A stretch of DNA of 64,000 nucleotides from Provencibacterium sp. (GTDB lineage: Bacteria; Bacillota; Clostridia; Oscillospirales; Ruminococcaceae): positions 1 through 64,000 of the forward strand of contig JAAWAN010000024.1 in assembly GCA_022792175.1 (NCBI GenBank). The letters run 5' to 3'. Shown here in pieces: positions 7,160-15,587 of this stretch. The notes under the pieces are model-generated. The model saw only the letters and a program-made list of their open reading frames with translations, made no database searches and was not told the origin of the DNA. Made by a program: the position numbers and the translations under genes. The first letter of the stretch is position 1. The number at the start of each line of letters is the position of its first letter.

Positions 7160-8347
7160 ATGGGGTCCAATTTGCAGCAGAGGGCGGCTGCCGCTCTGGA
7201 GAAATCCAAAACCTTTATTGAGGAGCTGACCGTCCGTTCGGCGGTCAATCGCCCCGCGGCCGTCGTAACGGGCAGCAACCGTTTTTTCTCCTGGGACAAC
7301 GAGCACCGCAGCAGGGAAAACGGGGCGCCCTATCTCTACTCCTGGAGCTACTACAACGGGGTGATTTTTGAGGGCCTCCAATATATCTATGAGAAGACCG
7401 GTGACCCGGCCTATCCGCCCTATATCCGGGAGTTTCTGGATGCGATGATTACCGACGGGGCTTTAAACGAGCACGCGGGCTATGTGCCCTACCACGGGCT
7501 GGACTGCTATAAAACGGCCAGCCTGCTGATGGATTATGCCGAATTCGGGACCGGCGGCGCGCCGAAGGAAAGCCCCTACTGCCGGGTTGTCTCCCAGCTG
7601 TATCATGATTTGACGCAGGTAAATGCCTGCCATGCCGAGGAAAAGCTGGGCGGCAACTATTGGCACTGCTGGCGGGAGGGAAAGCCGCCGCTTTACAAGG
7701 TCTGGCTGGACGGCATCTATATGGCGCAGCCCTTTTTGGTGAAATATGCCGCGAAGGCCCGGGACACCGCCCAGCTGGAGGCTGTTTACCAGCGCTTTCG
7801 CTGGGTAGCGCAGGAGATGGCCGATCAAAAAACCGGGCTTTATTACCATGCCGCCAACAGCCGGGAGGATTACTGCCCCTTCTTCTGGCTGCGGGCTATC
7901 GGCTGGTATGCCATGGCGCAGGTCAATGTGATGGAATACCTGCCGGAAAAATATCTGCCGGAGATGAAGCAGGACTTAAAGCGCTTTATCGATGCCATGC
8001 TGAAATACCAGGATGCCTCCGGTATGTGGCGCAATCTGGTGGACCGCCCCCTCTCTGAAACCAACCGGACCGAGACGAGCGGTACGGCGATGATCATCTA
8101 CTGCATCCTCAAAGCGGTACGTATGGGTTGGCTTCAGGATGAGGACGGCGCTTACCGCTTCGCCGCCCAGAAGGCTTTCTGCGATATGGCGGAGGAAAAG
8201 CTGCAGGAGCGCGCCTTAAAGGATATCTATCTGATGGCGGAGGCAACCGGCCTTAATAACTATGAAAAGGCCGATTGGTATAAGGTGGATGAGGGCAAGG
8301 GCGTCGGCCCTTATATCATGGCCTATTCGGAAATGATTAAAATCTGA
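7160..8347 (+). CDS. Unsaturated rhamnogalacturonyl/glucuronyl hydrolase, GH88/GH105
   Basis: This 395-residue enzyme has family GH105/GH88 features. YLYSWSYYNGVIFEGLQYIYEKTGD forms the first barrel helices; YNGVIFEGL and the following motif PYHGLDCYKTASLLMDY are typical of YteR/YesR, with a catalytic Asp in the latter. The (alpha/alpha)6 barrel continues through FFWLRAIGWYAMA and TETSGTAMIIYCIL. These enzymes hydrate the double bond left by polysaccharide lyases and release the unsaturated sugar inside the cell. Start at 7160 after AAAGGGGG; the open frame extends upstream but that part is low-complexity and lacks family similarity. It works with GH127 in pectin side-chain use. Exact disaccharide substrate is not readable. 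Confidence 0.85.
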   Translation: MGSNLQQRAAAALEKSKTFIEELTVRSAVNRPAAVVTGSNRFFSWDNEHRSRENGAPYLYSWSYYNGVIFEGLQYIYEKTGDPAYPPYIREFLDAMITDGALNEHAGYVPYHGLDCYKTASLLMDYAEFGTGGAPKESPYCRVVSQLYHDLTQVNACHAEEKLGGNYWHCWREGKPPLYKVWLDGIYMAQPFLVKYAAKARDTAQLEAVYQRFRWVAQEMADQKTGLYYHAANSREDYCPFFWLRAIGWYAMAQVNVMEYLPEKYLPEMKQDLKRFIDAMLKYQDASGMWRNLVDRPLSETNRTETSGTAMIIYCILKAVRMGWLQDEDGAYRFAAQKAFCDMAEEKLQERALKDIYLMAEATGLNNYEKADWYKVDEGKGVGPYIMAYSEMIKI

Positions 8348-8393
8348 TCTTCCGGCAGAAAAAACAGCGGACCGGCCGCTTTTGTGCGTCTGT

Positions 8394-8437
8394 CTTCCTC
8401 AGTCACCGCCGCTGACGGTGGCTGAGGAAGATTTTTA
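8394..8437 (+). terminator. Terminator after GH105
   Basis: CTTCCTCAGTCACCG pairs with CGGTGGCTGAGGAAG (one wobble) and is followed by ATTTTT. Confidence 0.8.
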
Positions 8438-8496
8438 TCTGCCGGGCCGCCGCAGATTTTTCTTTCTCCTCCTTCCTCTCAGAAAAATTGCCTGAA

Positions 8497-8539
8497 TGTT
8501 TACAGACAACTTGACAGATGTAAATATCCAGCCTATAAT
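8497..8539 (+). promoter_or_regulatory. nadABC promoter with candidate NiaR operator
   Basis: TTGACA (8511-8516), exactly 17 bases, TATAAT (8534-8539): a consensus sigma-A promoter. A dyad TTTACA (8499-8504)/TGTAAA (8519-8524) is centred on the -35 box. Since a NiaR homologue is the last gene of the operon, autoregulation by nicotinic acid at this dyad is the simplest reading. Confidence 0.75.
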
Positions 8540-8589
8540 AAACGGGTCCTATTACAGAAAAAGGCACAAAAAATGGGGAAGGGGACCGT

Positions 8590-9489
8590 ATGAAAGAGCG
8601 GATAGCAAAGCTGAAAAAGGCGAAAAATGCGATTATTCTCGCGCACTACTATGTTCCGGACGAGGTTCAGCAGCTGGCGGACTATGTGGGGGATTCCTTC
8701 TATCTCGCGAAGACGGCCGAACAGAGCACGGCGGATATCCTGGTGTTCTGCGGCGTATCCTTCATGGGGGAGAGCGCAAAGATTTTAAGCCCCCATAAAA
8801 AGGTTTTAATGCCGGACACCTCTGCCGACTGCCCGATGGCGCACATGGCAGACCCGGAAATGATTGAAAGGATGCGCAGAAAATATGAAGACCTGGCCGT
8901 CGTCTGCTATATCAATTCCACGGCGGATCTCAAATGCCGGAGTGATGTGTGCGTTACCTCCTCGAATGCGGTAAAAATCGTGCGGGCGCTCCCGAACAAA
9001 AATATTTTCTTTATTCCCGACCGCAACCTGGGCAGCTATGTTGCCGAGCAGCTGCCGGAAAAGAATATTCTTCTCAATGAGGGCTGCTGCCCGGTTCATG
9101 CCGAAATTTCGGCCGGGCAGGTGCGCAGAGAAAAAGAGCGGCACCCGGATGCGCCGGTGCTTTCGCACCCCGAATGCGATCCGCAGGTACTCGCCCTCTC
9201 CGATTATGCCGCAAGCACGGCAGGGATAATCGGCTATGTGAAAAGGAGCGAAAAGCGGGAGTTCATCCTTTGCACCGAGCAGGGGATTCTCTTTGAGCTT
9301 CGCTCGGAAAACCCGGATAAGCGCTTCTTTTTTCCGGACCCGTGTCCCTGCTGTTCGGATATGAAGAAAAATACGCCGGAGGGCATTTTGTCGGCACTGG
9401 AAAATGAGGACGGGGAGGTAAAGCTCAGCGAAGATATCTGCCGCCGGGCGCTGCGCCCGCTCAGAAGAATGCTCGAGCTTGCAGATTAA
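8590..9489 (+). CDS. nadA: Quinolinate synthase
   Basis: A 299-residue cytosolic 4Fe-4S enzyme that condenses iminoaspartate with dihydroxyacetone phosphate to quinolinate, the second step of de novo NAD synthesis. Seen: AHYYVPDEVQQLAD near the N-terminus, FCGVSFMGE, the first cluster Cys in TSADCPMA, CYINSTADLKCRSDVCVTSSN, NEGCCPVHAEI, and the C-terminal DPCPCCSDMKKN that supplies the last cluster Cys. Length fits the short bacterial type. The ATG has GGGGAAGGGG just upstream. First gene of nadABC-niaR, which are tightly spaced or overlapping. Confidence 0.97.
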   Translation: MKERIAKLKKAKNAIILAHYYVPDEVQQLADYVGDSFYLAKTAEQSTADILVFCGVSFMGESAKILSPHKKVLMPDTSADCPMAHMADPEMIERMRRKYEDLAVVCYINSTADLKCRSDVCVTSSNAVKIVRALPNKNIFFIPDRNLGSYVAEQLPEKNILLNEGCCPVHAEISAGQVRREKERHPDAPVLSHPECDPQVLALSDYAASTAGIIGYVKRSEKREFILCTEQGILFELRSENPDKRFFFPDPCPCCSDMKKNTPEGILSALENEDGEVKLSEDICRRALRPLRRMLELAD

Positions 9490-9493
9490 GAGA

Positions 9494-10777
9494 ATGATGC
9501 ATACAGATATTTTAATTGTCGGCTGTGGCGTTTCCGGCCTTTACTGCGCGCTCAACCTGCCAAAGGAGAAAAAGATTGTCGTGCTTACCAGTCGGGAGGC
9601 CCAAAAGAGCGATTCCTTTCTGGCGCAGGGGGGCATCTGCGTATTGCCGGATGAAGAGGATTACCCCTCTTTTTATGAGGATACCATGCGCGCTGGGCAT
9701 TATGAAAACAACCCCGATTCGGTAGAAATTATGATTCGCTCCTCCCGGGAGGTCATCCGCAGCCTAGAGGATTTCGGCGTGTGCTTCGAGAAGGAAAACG
9801 GGAGGTTTTTATATACCCGCGAGGGTGCGCACTCGCGGCCCCGCATTCTGTTTCATGCGGATGAAACCGGGAAGGAGATCACCTCCCATCTGCTGGAGGC
9901 GGCGAAGAGCCGGCAGAATATCACCCTTATTGAAAATTTTACCATGGTGGACCTCGTCTGCAGGGGGAACAGCTGCAGCGGCATTATCGGCCGCGATGCT
10001 GGCGGTAGCTATCAGAGCATTCTTGCCGACTATACTGTTTTGGCAACGGGGGGTATCGGCGGGCTTTTCCGGCATTCCACCAACTACCGCCATCTGACCG
10101 GGGATGCGCTGGCCCTGGCTTTAAAATACCGCATCCAGCTGCAGAATATCGACTATATCCAGATTCATCCCACCACCCTGTATACGAATAAGGAGGGCAG
10201 GCGGTTTCTGATTTCCGAGTCGGTGCGCGGGGAGGGGGCGGTGCTCCTCGATGCTGCGGGCAAGCGGTTTGTGGATGAGCTGCAGCCAAGGGATGTGGTT
10301 GCAAAGGCCATTTTTGAGCAGATGAAAAAGGAGGGCAGCGAGCATGTCTGGCTCTGCTTAGCCCCGATTGCGCAGGAGAAGATCAAGTCCCATTTTCCGC
10401 ATATCTACCAGCACTGTCTGCAGGAGGGGTATGATATCACCCGGCAGAATATCCCCGTTGTTCCGGCGCAGCACTACTTTATGGGCGGGATTGCCGTGGA
10501 CCGCTGCAGCAAAAGCTCGATGGAGCGCCTGTATGCTGTCGGGGAAACCGCCTGCAACGGCGTACACGGAAAAAACCGGCTGGCGAGCAATTCTCTGCTG
10601 GAAAGCCTAGTCTTCGCCGGGCGCGCGGCCCGGCAGATAGCCGCCCAATATGAGAAGGCGGAAAATTATTCCGCGCCGAAGGTGGATGCGGAGCACTACG
10701 CGCACTGCCGGGAGGAATACGGGCAGCTCGTTTTAAATGCGATAGAAAGGGAGAAAGGGAGCCATGAACAGCATTAG
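9494..10777 (+). CDS. nadB: L-aspartate oxidase
   Basis: Flavoprotein of 427 residues that oxidises L-aspartate to iminoaspartate for NadA. The FAD-binding GCGVSGLYCALNL is at the N-terminus. SDSFLAQGGICV, EGAHSRPRILFHADETGKE, IQIHPTTLY, and HYFMGGIAVD are diagnostic of the family, as is GVHGKNRLASNSLLE. It is shorter than the ~540-residue E. coli protein because the C-terminal helical domain is reduced. The ATG at 9494 lies four bases after the nadA stop; a TTG at 9479 is in frame but would overlap nadA. Its 3' end overlaps nadC by 14 bases, implying coupled translation. In anaerobes fumarate is a likely electron acceptor. Confidence 0.95.
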   Translation: MMHTDILIVGCGVSGLYCALNLPKEKKIVVLTSREAQKSDSFLAQGGICVLPDEEDYPSFYEDTMRAGHYENNPDSVEIMIRSSREVIRSLEDFGVCFEKENGRFLYTREGAHSRPRILFHADETGKEITSHLLEAAKSRQNITLIENFTMVDLVCRGNSCSGIIGRDAGGSYQSILADYTVLATGGIGGLFRHSTNYRHLTGDALALALKYRIQLQNIDYIQIHPTTLYTNKEGRRFLISESVRGEGAVLLDAAGKRFVDELQPRDVVAKAIFEQMKKEGSEHVWLCLAPIAQEKIKSHFPHIYQHCLQEGYDITRQNIPVVPAQHYFMGGIAVDRCSKSSMERLYAVGETACNGVHGKNRLASNSLLESLVFAGRAARQIAAQYEKAENYSAPKVDAEHYAHCREEYGQLVLNAIEREKGSHEQH

Positions 10778-11615
10778 CATGCAGACAAACGCGGATGCGC
10801 TGATTCTGAGTGCACTGCGCGAGGATATCACCAGCGAGGACATCACCACCAATGCGGTGATGCCGCATTTTCAGCTGGGAGAGGTGGAGCTCATCTGCAA
10901 GGAGGATGGGGTCATCGCCGGGCTGAAGGTCTTCCAAAGGGTATTCCTTCTTTTGGATGAGAAAACCGAATGCAGCTTCTCCTGCCGGGACGGGGAGCGG
11001 GTGAAAAAGGGAGAAAAGCTGGGCCGGGTGCGCGGCGATATCCGCGTTCTGCTCTCGGGCGAGCGCACGGCGCTGAACTTTCTGCAGCGGATGAGCGGCA
11101 TTGCCAGCTATACCCGCACGATTGCAGACCTGCTGCAGGGCAGCGGCACCAAACTTCTGGATACGCGCAAAACGACCCCCAACATGCGCATTTTTGAAAA
11201 GTATGCGGTCAGGGTGGGCGGCGGCCATAACCACCGCTACAACCTCAGCGACGGCGTTCTTTTGAAGGATAACCATATCAGCGCTGCGGGCGGCGTCCGG
11301 GAGGCCGTGCGCATGGCGCGGGAATATGCTCCGTTCGTTTGCAAAATTGAGGTGGAGGTCGAAAATCTTGCGATGCTCCGGGAGGCGCTGGAGGCGGGGG
11401 CCGATATCATCATGCTGGACAACATGAGCATAGAGCAGATGAAGGAGGCGGTCCGGCTGACGGCCGGCAGGGCGCAGACCGAATGCAGCGGCAATGTGAC
11501 GAAAGAAAATGTTGCAAAGCTTGTGGATATTGGTGTAAACTATATATCCAGCGGAGCGCTCACCCACTCCGCCCCGATTCTGGACCTTTCCCTTAAAAAT
11601 CTTCACGCTGTATAA
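10764..11615 (+). CDS. nadC: Nicotinate-nucleotide pyrophosphorylase (carboxylating)
   Basis: A 283-residue type II phosphoribosyltransferase that converts quinolinate plus PRPP to nicotinate mononucleotide, CO2 and PPi. Motifs: EDITSEDITT, GERTALNFLQRMSGIA, DTRKTTPN with the active-site Arg-Lys, YAVRVGGGHNHRYNLSDGVLLKDNH, KIEVEVENL, and DIIMLDNMS in the barrel. The usual glycine after RKTTP is Asn here, a tolerated variation. GGGAG is well placed before the ATG. It overlaps the nadB end and is followed by niaR after 12 bases. Confidence 0.97.
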   Translation: MNSISMQTNADALILSALREDITSEDITTNAVMPHFQLGEVELICKEDGVIAGLKVFQRVFLLLDEKTECSFSCRDGERVKKGEKLGRVRGDIRVLLSGERTALNFLQRMSGIASYTRTIADLLQGSGTKLLDTRKTTPNMRIFEKYAVRVGGGHNHRYNLSDGVLLKDNHISAAGGVREAVRMAREYAPFVCKIEVEVENLAMLREALEAGADIIMLDNMSIEQMKEAVRLTAGRAQTECSGNVTKENVAKLVDIGVNYISSGALTHSAPILDLSLKNLHAV

Positions 11616-11627
11616 AGAGGTGCACCC

Positions 11628-12140
11628 ATGAAGGCAGAGAGCAGGAGAAAGGAGATGGCCCATCTCCTTATGTCGTCGCAGGGACCCGTATCCGGAGGGG
11701 AACTGGCCGCGCGCTTCGGGGTATCCCGGCAGGTTATTGTGCAGGATATCTCACTGTTAAAGGCGGCCGGTTTTGAGATTCTCTCCACCCATCAGGGCTA
11801 TATCCTGCGCCAGACGCCGCTTGCCGAAAGGGTCTTCAAGGTGCGCCACACGACCGGGCAGACGGAGGACGAGCTGAACCTGATTGTCGATCTCGGCGGC
11901 ATGGTGATGGATGTTTTTGTCTGGCACCGGGTATATGGCAAGGTGCAGGCGAAGCTCAACATCTTCTCCCGGCTTCATGTCAGACAGTTTATCGAGGGGG
12001 TGCGCAGCGGCCAGTCCACCGAGCTGATGAACATTACAGGGGGCTACCACTACCACACCGTCCGGGCGGAATCGGAAGAGGCCCTGGACCGGATAGGCCG
12101 TGCCCTGGAGAAGGAAAACTATATCGCCCCGGAGAAGTAG
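11628..12140 (+). CDS. niaR: Niacin-responsive repressor NiaR
   Basis: A 170-residue regulator. An HTH_11 winged helix occupies residues about 5-60 (GELAARFGVSRQVIVQDISLL). A 3H domain follows from about 72, named for three conserved histidines: VRHTTGQTEDEL, FVWHRVYGK, and GYHYHTV supply them. The family (YrxA/NiaR) represses NAD synthesis or niacin transport genes when bound to nicotinic acid. Being last in nadABC it can set its own level; the dyad at the nadA promoter is the probable site. Start follows AGAGGTG at 11613-11620. Confidence 0.93.
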   Translation: MKAESRRKEMAHLLMSSQGPVSGGELAARFGVSRQVIVQDISLLKAAGFEILSTHQGYILRQTPLAERVFKVRHTTGQTEDELNLIVDLGGMVMDVFVWHRVYGKVQAKLNIFSRLHVRQFIEGVRSGQSTELMNITGGYHYHTVRAESEEALDRIGRALEKENYIAPEK

Positions 12141-12194
12141 GGCAGCTTCCGGCGCCCCTGCTGGCGGCAAAGGGCTCTTTCTCCGGCATAAAAA

Positions 12195-12241
12195 GAGGAA
12201 CCGGCTGCAAAATACCGCGGTATTTTGCAGCCGGCTTTTTA
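12195..12241 (+). terminator. Terminator after niaR (TGCAAAAT-type stem)
   Basis: A perfect 34-base palindrome at 12201-12234 with arms CCGGCTGCAAAATACCG, followed by CTTTTT. Its inner stem TGCAAAAT/ATTTTGCA recurs in three other hairpins of the window. Confidence 0.9.
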
Positions 12242-12346
12242 GGTTACCGGAAAAAGCGCTTCAAGACCGGATAACCCGTTCTGAAAGCGGCCGTCTGCCG
12301 CCGGGCATCTCCTGTTCCCCCTGAAGCAAGGGAGATGGATGGCCTG

Positions 12347-12970
12347 TCAGCTCTCAAACACCAGCGGGGCGAAAAACTCCGGCCGGTGGAAGTTGGGCCT
12401 TTGCAGCTCGATGCGGTTCCAACAGCCATAATGAGGCAACGGGGTATGGTCGCCGCATTTATAGAAGTTGCCGACAGCGACCCGGCCCGGCTCAGGCTGA
12501 AAGTCCTCCTGGTAGTGCCTTACCAGCTCCCAGGGCAGCATAAAGCAGACATGCCAGCCGTCAGCTGATATGCCGGCGCGGATAGACAGCTTATCCGCCC
12601 AGCCTTCCAGCTTCAGCGCAGGACGCTGCGTTCCCGCCTCGCCATATTGGGCGAGCATGGTGCCCGCGGCGTTTATTTCGAAGTTAAAGTAGCAGGCAGT
12701 CTTTAGAGGGGTAAAATTGATGAAAAATTCAAGGCAGCTGTCCTGATAAACCGGGTCCTGCCAGTTTTGAAAGGTGCAGCGGGGTTCTTTTTCATCGCTG
12801 CACAGATAGACGGCCAGGCCCTGCGGCAGCCAGGCCAAGCGCCCCGCCGCCAGCGGACAAAAGCCGTTTTCCTGCCAGAGATAGTGAGAAATGGGCGCCG
12901 GGGGAATGCACTGCCAGTTGATGGCATCCGGTTTTTCCAGCCGGGGAATGTGGTAACAGGACATTTTCAT
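12347..12970 (-). CDS. CBM9-like carbohydrate-binding protein
   Basis: This 207-residue protein has no signal peptide and the pattern of the 'carbohydrate-binding family 9-like' group (related to xylanase CBM9 and DOMON-like domains). Seen: VYLCSDEKEPRCTF, PVYQDSCLEFFINF, YFNFEINAAGTML, WHVCFMLPWELV and FYKCGDHTPLPHYGCWN. The DSCLEFF and EINA phrases are typical of this group. Homologues accompany glycoside hydrolases, but a cytosolic role is unclear. The ATG at 12970 follows AAAGGAG. It lies ten bases after the lactonase gene on the same strand, so the two form an operon. Confidence 0.75.
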   Translation of the reverse strand: MKMSCYHIPRLEKPDAINWQCIPPAPISHYLWQENGFCPLAAGRLAWLPQGLAVYLCSDEKEPRCTFQNWQDPVYQDSCLEFFINFTPLKTACYFNFEINAAGTMLAQYGEAGTQRPALKLEGWADKLSIRAGISADGWHVCFMLPWELVRHYQEDFQPEPGRVAVGNFYKCGDHTPLPHYGCWNRIELQRPNFHRPEFFAPLVFES

Positions 12971-12980
12971 TCGTCTCCTT

Positions 12981-14006
12981 TTATCGTTTTTTCCACCAGC
13001 AGACGCACACCGGGCTGGAGCAGGAGATGGGAGGATACTTTTTCAGTTCGCTTTCCCAGCGCCAGAGCTGCAGGGTGTGGTCCCGCTCAAAGGCCAGCAG
13101 GGCCGCTGATTCATCGGCCGGGCAGAAGCCAAAGTCGCGCGGCCAGCGCCCGCAGGGCTCGGCGATATGGCCGGACAGGCTGCCGTCTTCTTTCCGTGTG
13201 AAGAGGTGGAGGGCGTCTGCCTCCCGGCAGCTGGCAGCCAGCTGCCGTCCATCCTGCCGAGGGTGCAGGGCAGCTGCGGCGGCGAAGGCACCGTCCGGGA
13301 GGTCTGCTACTGGCAGGCCCGCAGAAAACCGGCGGCTCTCAAAATCCCACACATGAAGCATACAGCTCAGCTCGCAGAGGATGAAAAGCTGTTTTTCGTC
13401 GGGAGAGAGCACGGCATGGCGCGGGCCGCTGCCGGGCGGCAGAAGGATGTTCTCCGGCAGCGGGGAAGGGAGGGCGCCGTCCTTTAGCGAATAGAGGTGC
13501 ACCCTGTCCGCCCCCAGGTCGCAGACAAACAGCCGGTCCTGCGCCTGAGAGAGCAGGCAGCAGTGCGCATGCGGCCCGGCCTGCTGCGGGCGCGGGCCGC
13601 TGCCATGAAGGGTAAGCGTCCCTGCCAGCGTCAGGCTGCCCTCCGGCGAAAGGCGCAATACGCCCACCGTGCCGGAGCCGTAGTTTGCGGCAAAAACCAG
13701 CCGGTGACGGGAGCTGTAGCAGAGGTGGCAGGGGAAGCTGCCGCCGCTTTCGGCCTGTCCGGTCTGTTTCAGCGTACCGTCCGCCTGCGGCAGCCAGGCC
13801 AGCACGCCGCCCTGCCCTCCTGCCGCGAAATGGTCCGTTTCGCTGACGCTCAGCAGCAGCCCCTGCGCCTGAATCAGCCAGGAAGGTTCTTCTGCTTTGG
13901 CCGCCGTCTGCAAAGGGGAGAGATGGCCGGTATCCGGGTCATATTCCAGGCGCAGAATGCCCTCTCCCCCGGAATGCGTATAGCTGCCGATATAGCATAT
14001 TTCCAT
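12981..14006 (-). CDS. Lactonase family protein (6-phosphogluconolactonase-like beta-propeller)
   Basis: A 341-residue seven-bladed propeller. It opens with CYIGSYTHSGGEGILRL as in YkgB/Pgl-type lactonases (PF10282), then has repeated blades with HLCYSSRHRLVFAANYGSGTV, CDLGADRVHLYSL, and GSGPRHAVLSPDEKQLF, which are the family's strongest motifs. Such enzymes open sugar-acid lactones such as 6-phosphogluconolactone. The C-terminus reads normally. A TGGAGG site precedes the ATG. With the CBM9-like gene downstream it belongs to the carbohydrate block governed by the neighbouring AraC regulator; true substrate unknown. Confidence 0.8.
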   Translation of the reverse strand: MEICYIGSYTHSGGEGILRLEYDPDTGHLSPLQTAAKAEEPSWLIQAQGLLLSVSETDHFAAGGQGGVLAWLPQADGTLKQTGQAESGGSFPCHLCYSSRHRLVFAANYGSGTVGVLRLSPEGSLTLAGTLTLHGSGPRPQQAGPHAHCCLLSQAQDRLFVCDLGADRVHLYSLKDGALPSPLPENILLPPGSGPRHAVLSPDEKQLFILCELSCMLHVWDFESRRFSAGLPVADLPDGAFAAAAALHPRQDGRQLAASCREADALHLFTRKEDGSLSGHIAEPCGRWPRDFGFCPADESAALLAFERDHTLQLWRWESELKKYPPISCSSPVCVCWWKKR

Positions 14007-14093
14007 AGCGGTTCCTCCATAAACGTTTTTGGCGAAGGATGCCGGATATTCAGAGTATCGGGTTTGTCCACAGAAATCAAGAGCTTCTGCGGA

Positions 14094-15317
14094 CTAGGCC
14101 TTTTTTGGCAGGGGGACATTTCGAATCCGCTCCCGGTAGGCCTTCGGAGTGGTCTGCTGATATTTTTTGAAGATGCGGGTAAAATAGTTGGCATCCGGGA
14201 ATCCGCACCGGGCGGCGATCACCCCGATGGAAAGGCTGGAGGTATTCAGCAGAGTCAGCGCCTGCCGGATGCGGGTGGTATTGATATAGTCGGTGATGGT
14301 GCTGCCGGTTTCCTTTTTGAACAGGGCAGAGAGATAGCTGGGGGAAACGCAGTGGTCCCGGGCGAGGGAGGCAAGGGAGATTTCCTCGCTGTAGTGAAAA
14401 TCGATGGCATCCATACAGCTGCGTATCAGGCGGGAATGGGAGCGGCGGGAGAAGTTCTGAACCAGCATGCAGTAGCGGCGCAGCATCTGCACCGACAGGG
14501 CATCCAGCTTCTCCACCGTCATCGTGCTTTCGATCTGGATGGCGAATTGGGTGGAAAGATTATCGATATGCAGCGGGTGCACCTTGCCGGCCTGGGCGGA
14601 TTTGCGCAGCAAGGTGTTGAAGGTGAAGAGAAGGTTCTTCCGGTCCCGCAGCGGGTCGGCGGTGCGGGGAAGCAGCTTATACTGCTTAAAGCGGTAGTGC
14701 GCCTCCAGCGCCAGCTCCAGGTTGCCCGTGCTGACGGCGGCGAGCATTTCATCCTCCCAGCGGTAGCGCTCCTCTACAAGGCTCAGGGCCATATCCGGCA
14801 TATCCGGAAGCGAATAATCCGCATGGCCGAGGAGCAGATGCCCCAAGGAACCGCTTTTAAAAGGGATGGGATGGCCCATCAGCTTTTCCAGGCAGAAGTT
14901 CACTTTGCGGTTCCAGGCGTCCACATCGGCAATCAGCGGAATCCGGTTATAAAACTCCATAAAATCCCGGTGGTAGGAGGGCGAAATCTCCTTTTCCTGC
15001 ATGAGGGCGAAAAGGTGCTCCCCCTCCATCCGCCGGGGGAGCACCGGGCCGATGCAGAGAACCCGGAAGGATTTTTGGGGGAAGCGGAAAAGGGTATAGA
15101 AAAGCCCCAGATCGTCCTTGAGAAAATACTGTATACCCTCCTGCAGCATCTGCTGCAGCTGCTCCGGTATGCGGGCATAGTCAAAACCGGCGGCCATTCT
15201 GCGGCGAAAGCCATAGTCTATTTTTTCTGCCTGCCGGGGATCTCCCTCCAGCAGCAGCACCTGAATGGCCCGGTGCCGGAGCAGCTCGATCATAAATTCC
15301 AGCAGATCTACCTGCAT
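14094..15317 (-). CDS. AraC-family transcriptional regulator
   Basis: The C-terminal ~100 residues hold the two helix-turn-helix units of AraC proteins: ISLASLARDHCVSPSYLSALF, and IGVIAARCGFPDANYFTRIFKKY followed by TTPKAYRER. The ~300 N-terminal residues form a cytosolic sensor without membrane segments, of the kind found in clostridial sugar-utilisation regulators. The ATG at 15317 has GGAG six bases upstream; in-frame ATGs at 15329 and further up are possible. It is divergent from the HAD-TM2-GH3-transporter genes across an AT-rich 270-base gap and also lies upstream of the lactonase operon, so it could control either. Confidence 0.88.
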   Translation of the reverse strand: MQVDLLEFMIELLRHRAIQVLLLEGDPRQAEKIDYGFRRRMAAGFDYARIPEQLQQMLQEGIQYFLKDDLGLFYTLFRFPQKSFRVLCIGPVLPRRMEGEHLFALMQEKEISPSYHRDFMEFYNRIPLIADVDAWNRKVNFCLEKLMGHPIPFKSGSLGHLLLGHADYSLPDMPDMALSLVEERYRWEDEMLAAVSTGNLELALEAHYRFKQYKLLPRTADPLRDRKNLLFTFNTLLRKSAQAGKVHPLHIDNLSTQFAIQIESTMTVEKLDALSVQMLRRYCMLVQNFSRRSHSRLIRSCMDAIDFHYSEEISLASLARDHCVSPSYLSALFKKETGSTITDYINTTRIRQALTLLNTSSLSIGVIAARCGFPDANYFTRIFKKYQQTTPKAYRERIRNVPLPKKA

Positions 15318-15544
15318 GTTTTTCTCCATTCCCCGCCGCCTCGGCGGCGGCCATTCCGTTTTTTGAGGCATCCGCTTTCCGCCTTCCCCTAGGCAAAAGG
15401 CGGATGCACTTTTTATTATGCGGGTTAAAAGCAATTTGCAGCCAGTAATTGTTACAACGCTTGAATGTAAATTTTAACTATTTTGTCTTACAGTTTAGTT
15501 TAACATAAAAAAATGCTAAAATCAATAAAAATTGTTCTATCAAA

Positions 15545-15561
15545 AAATCAAATTTTGATTT
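15545..15561. promoter_or_regulatory. Palindrome in the AraC/HAD divergent region
   Basis: AAATCAAATTTTGATTT is a perfect 17-base palindrome (8-bp arms around a central T), 27 bases upstream of the HAD start codon in the AT-rich gap 15435-15572. It is a candidate operator; AraC proteins more often use direct repeats, so another regulator is possible. Confidence 0.45.
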
Positions 15562-15587
15562 ATATTAAGAAGATGGGAGGCGATAGT

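Noticed and set aside
13497..15392. 631-codon plus-strand frame
   Set aside because: Antisense to the lactonase and AraC genes, both of which have clear motifs.
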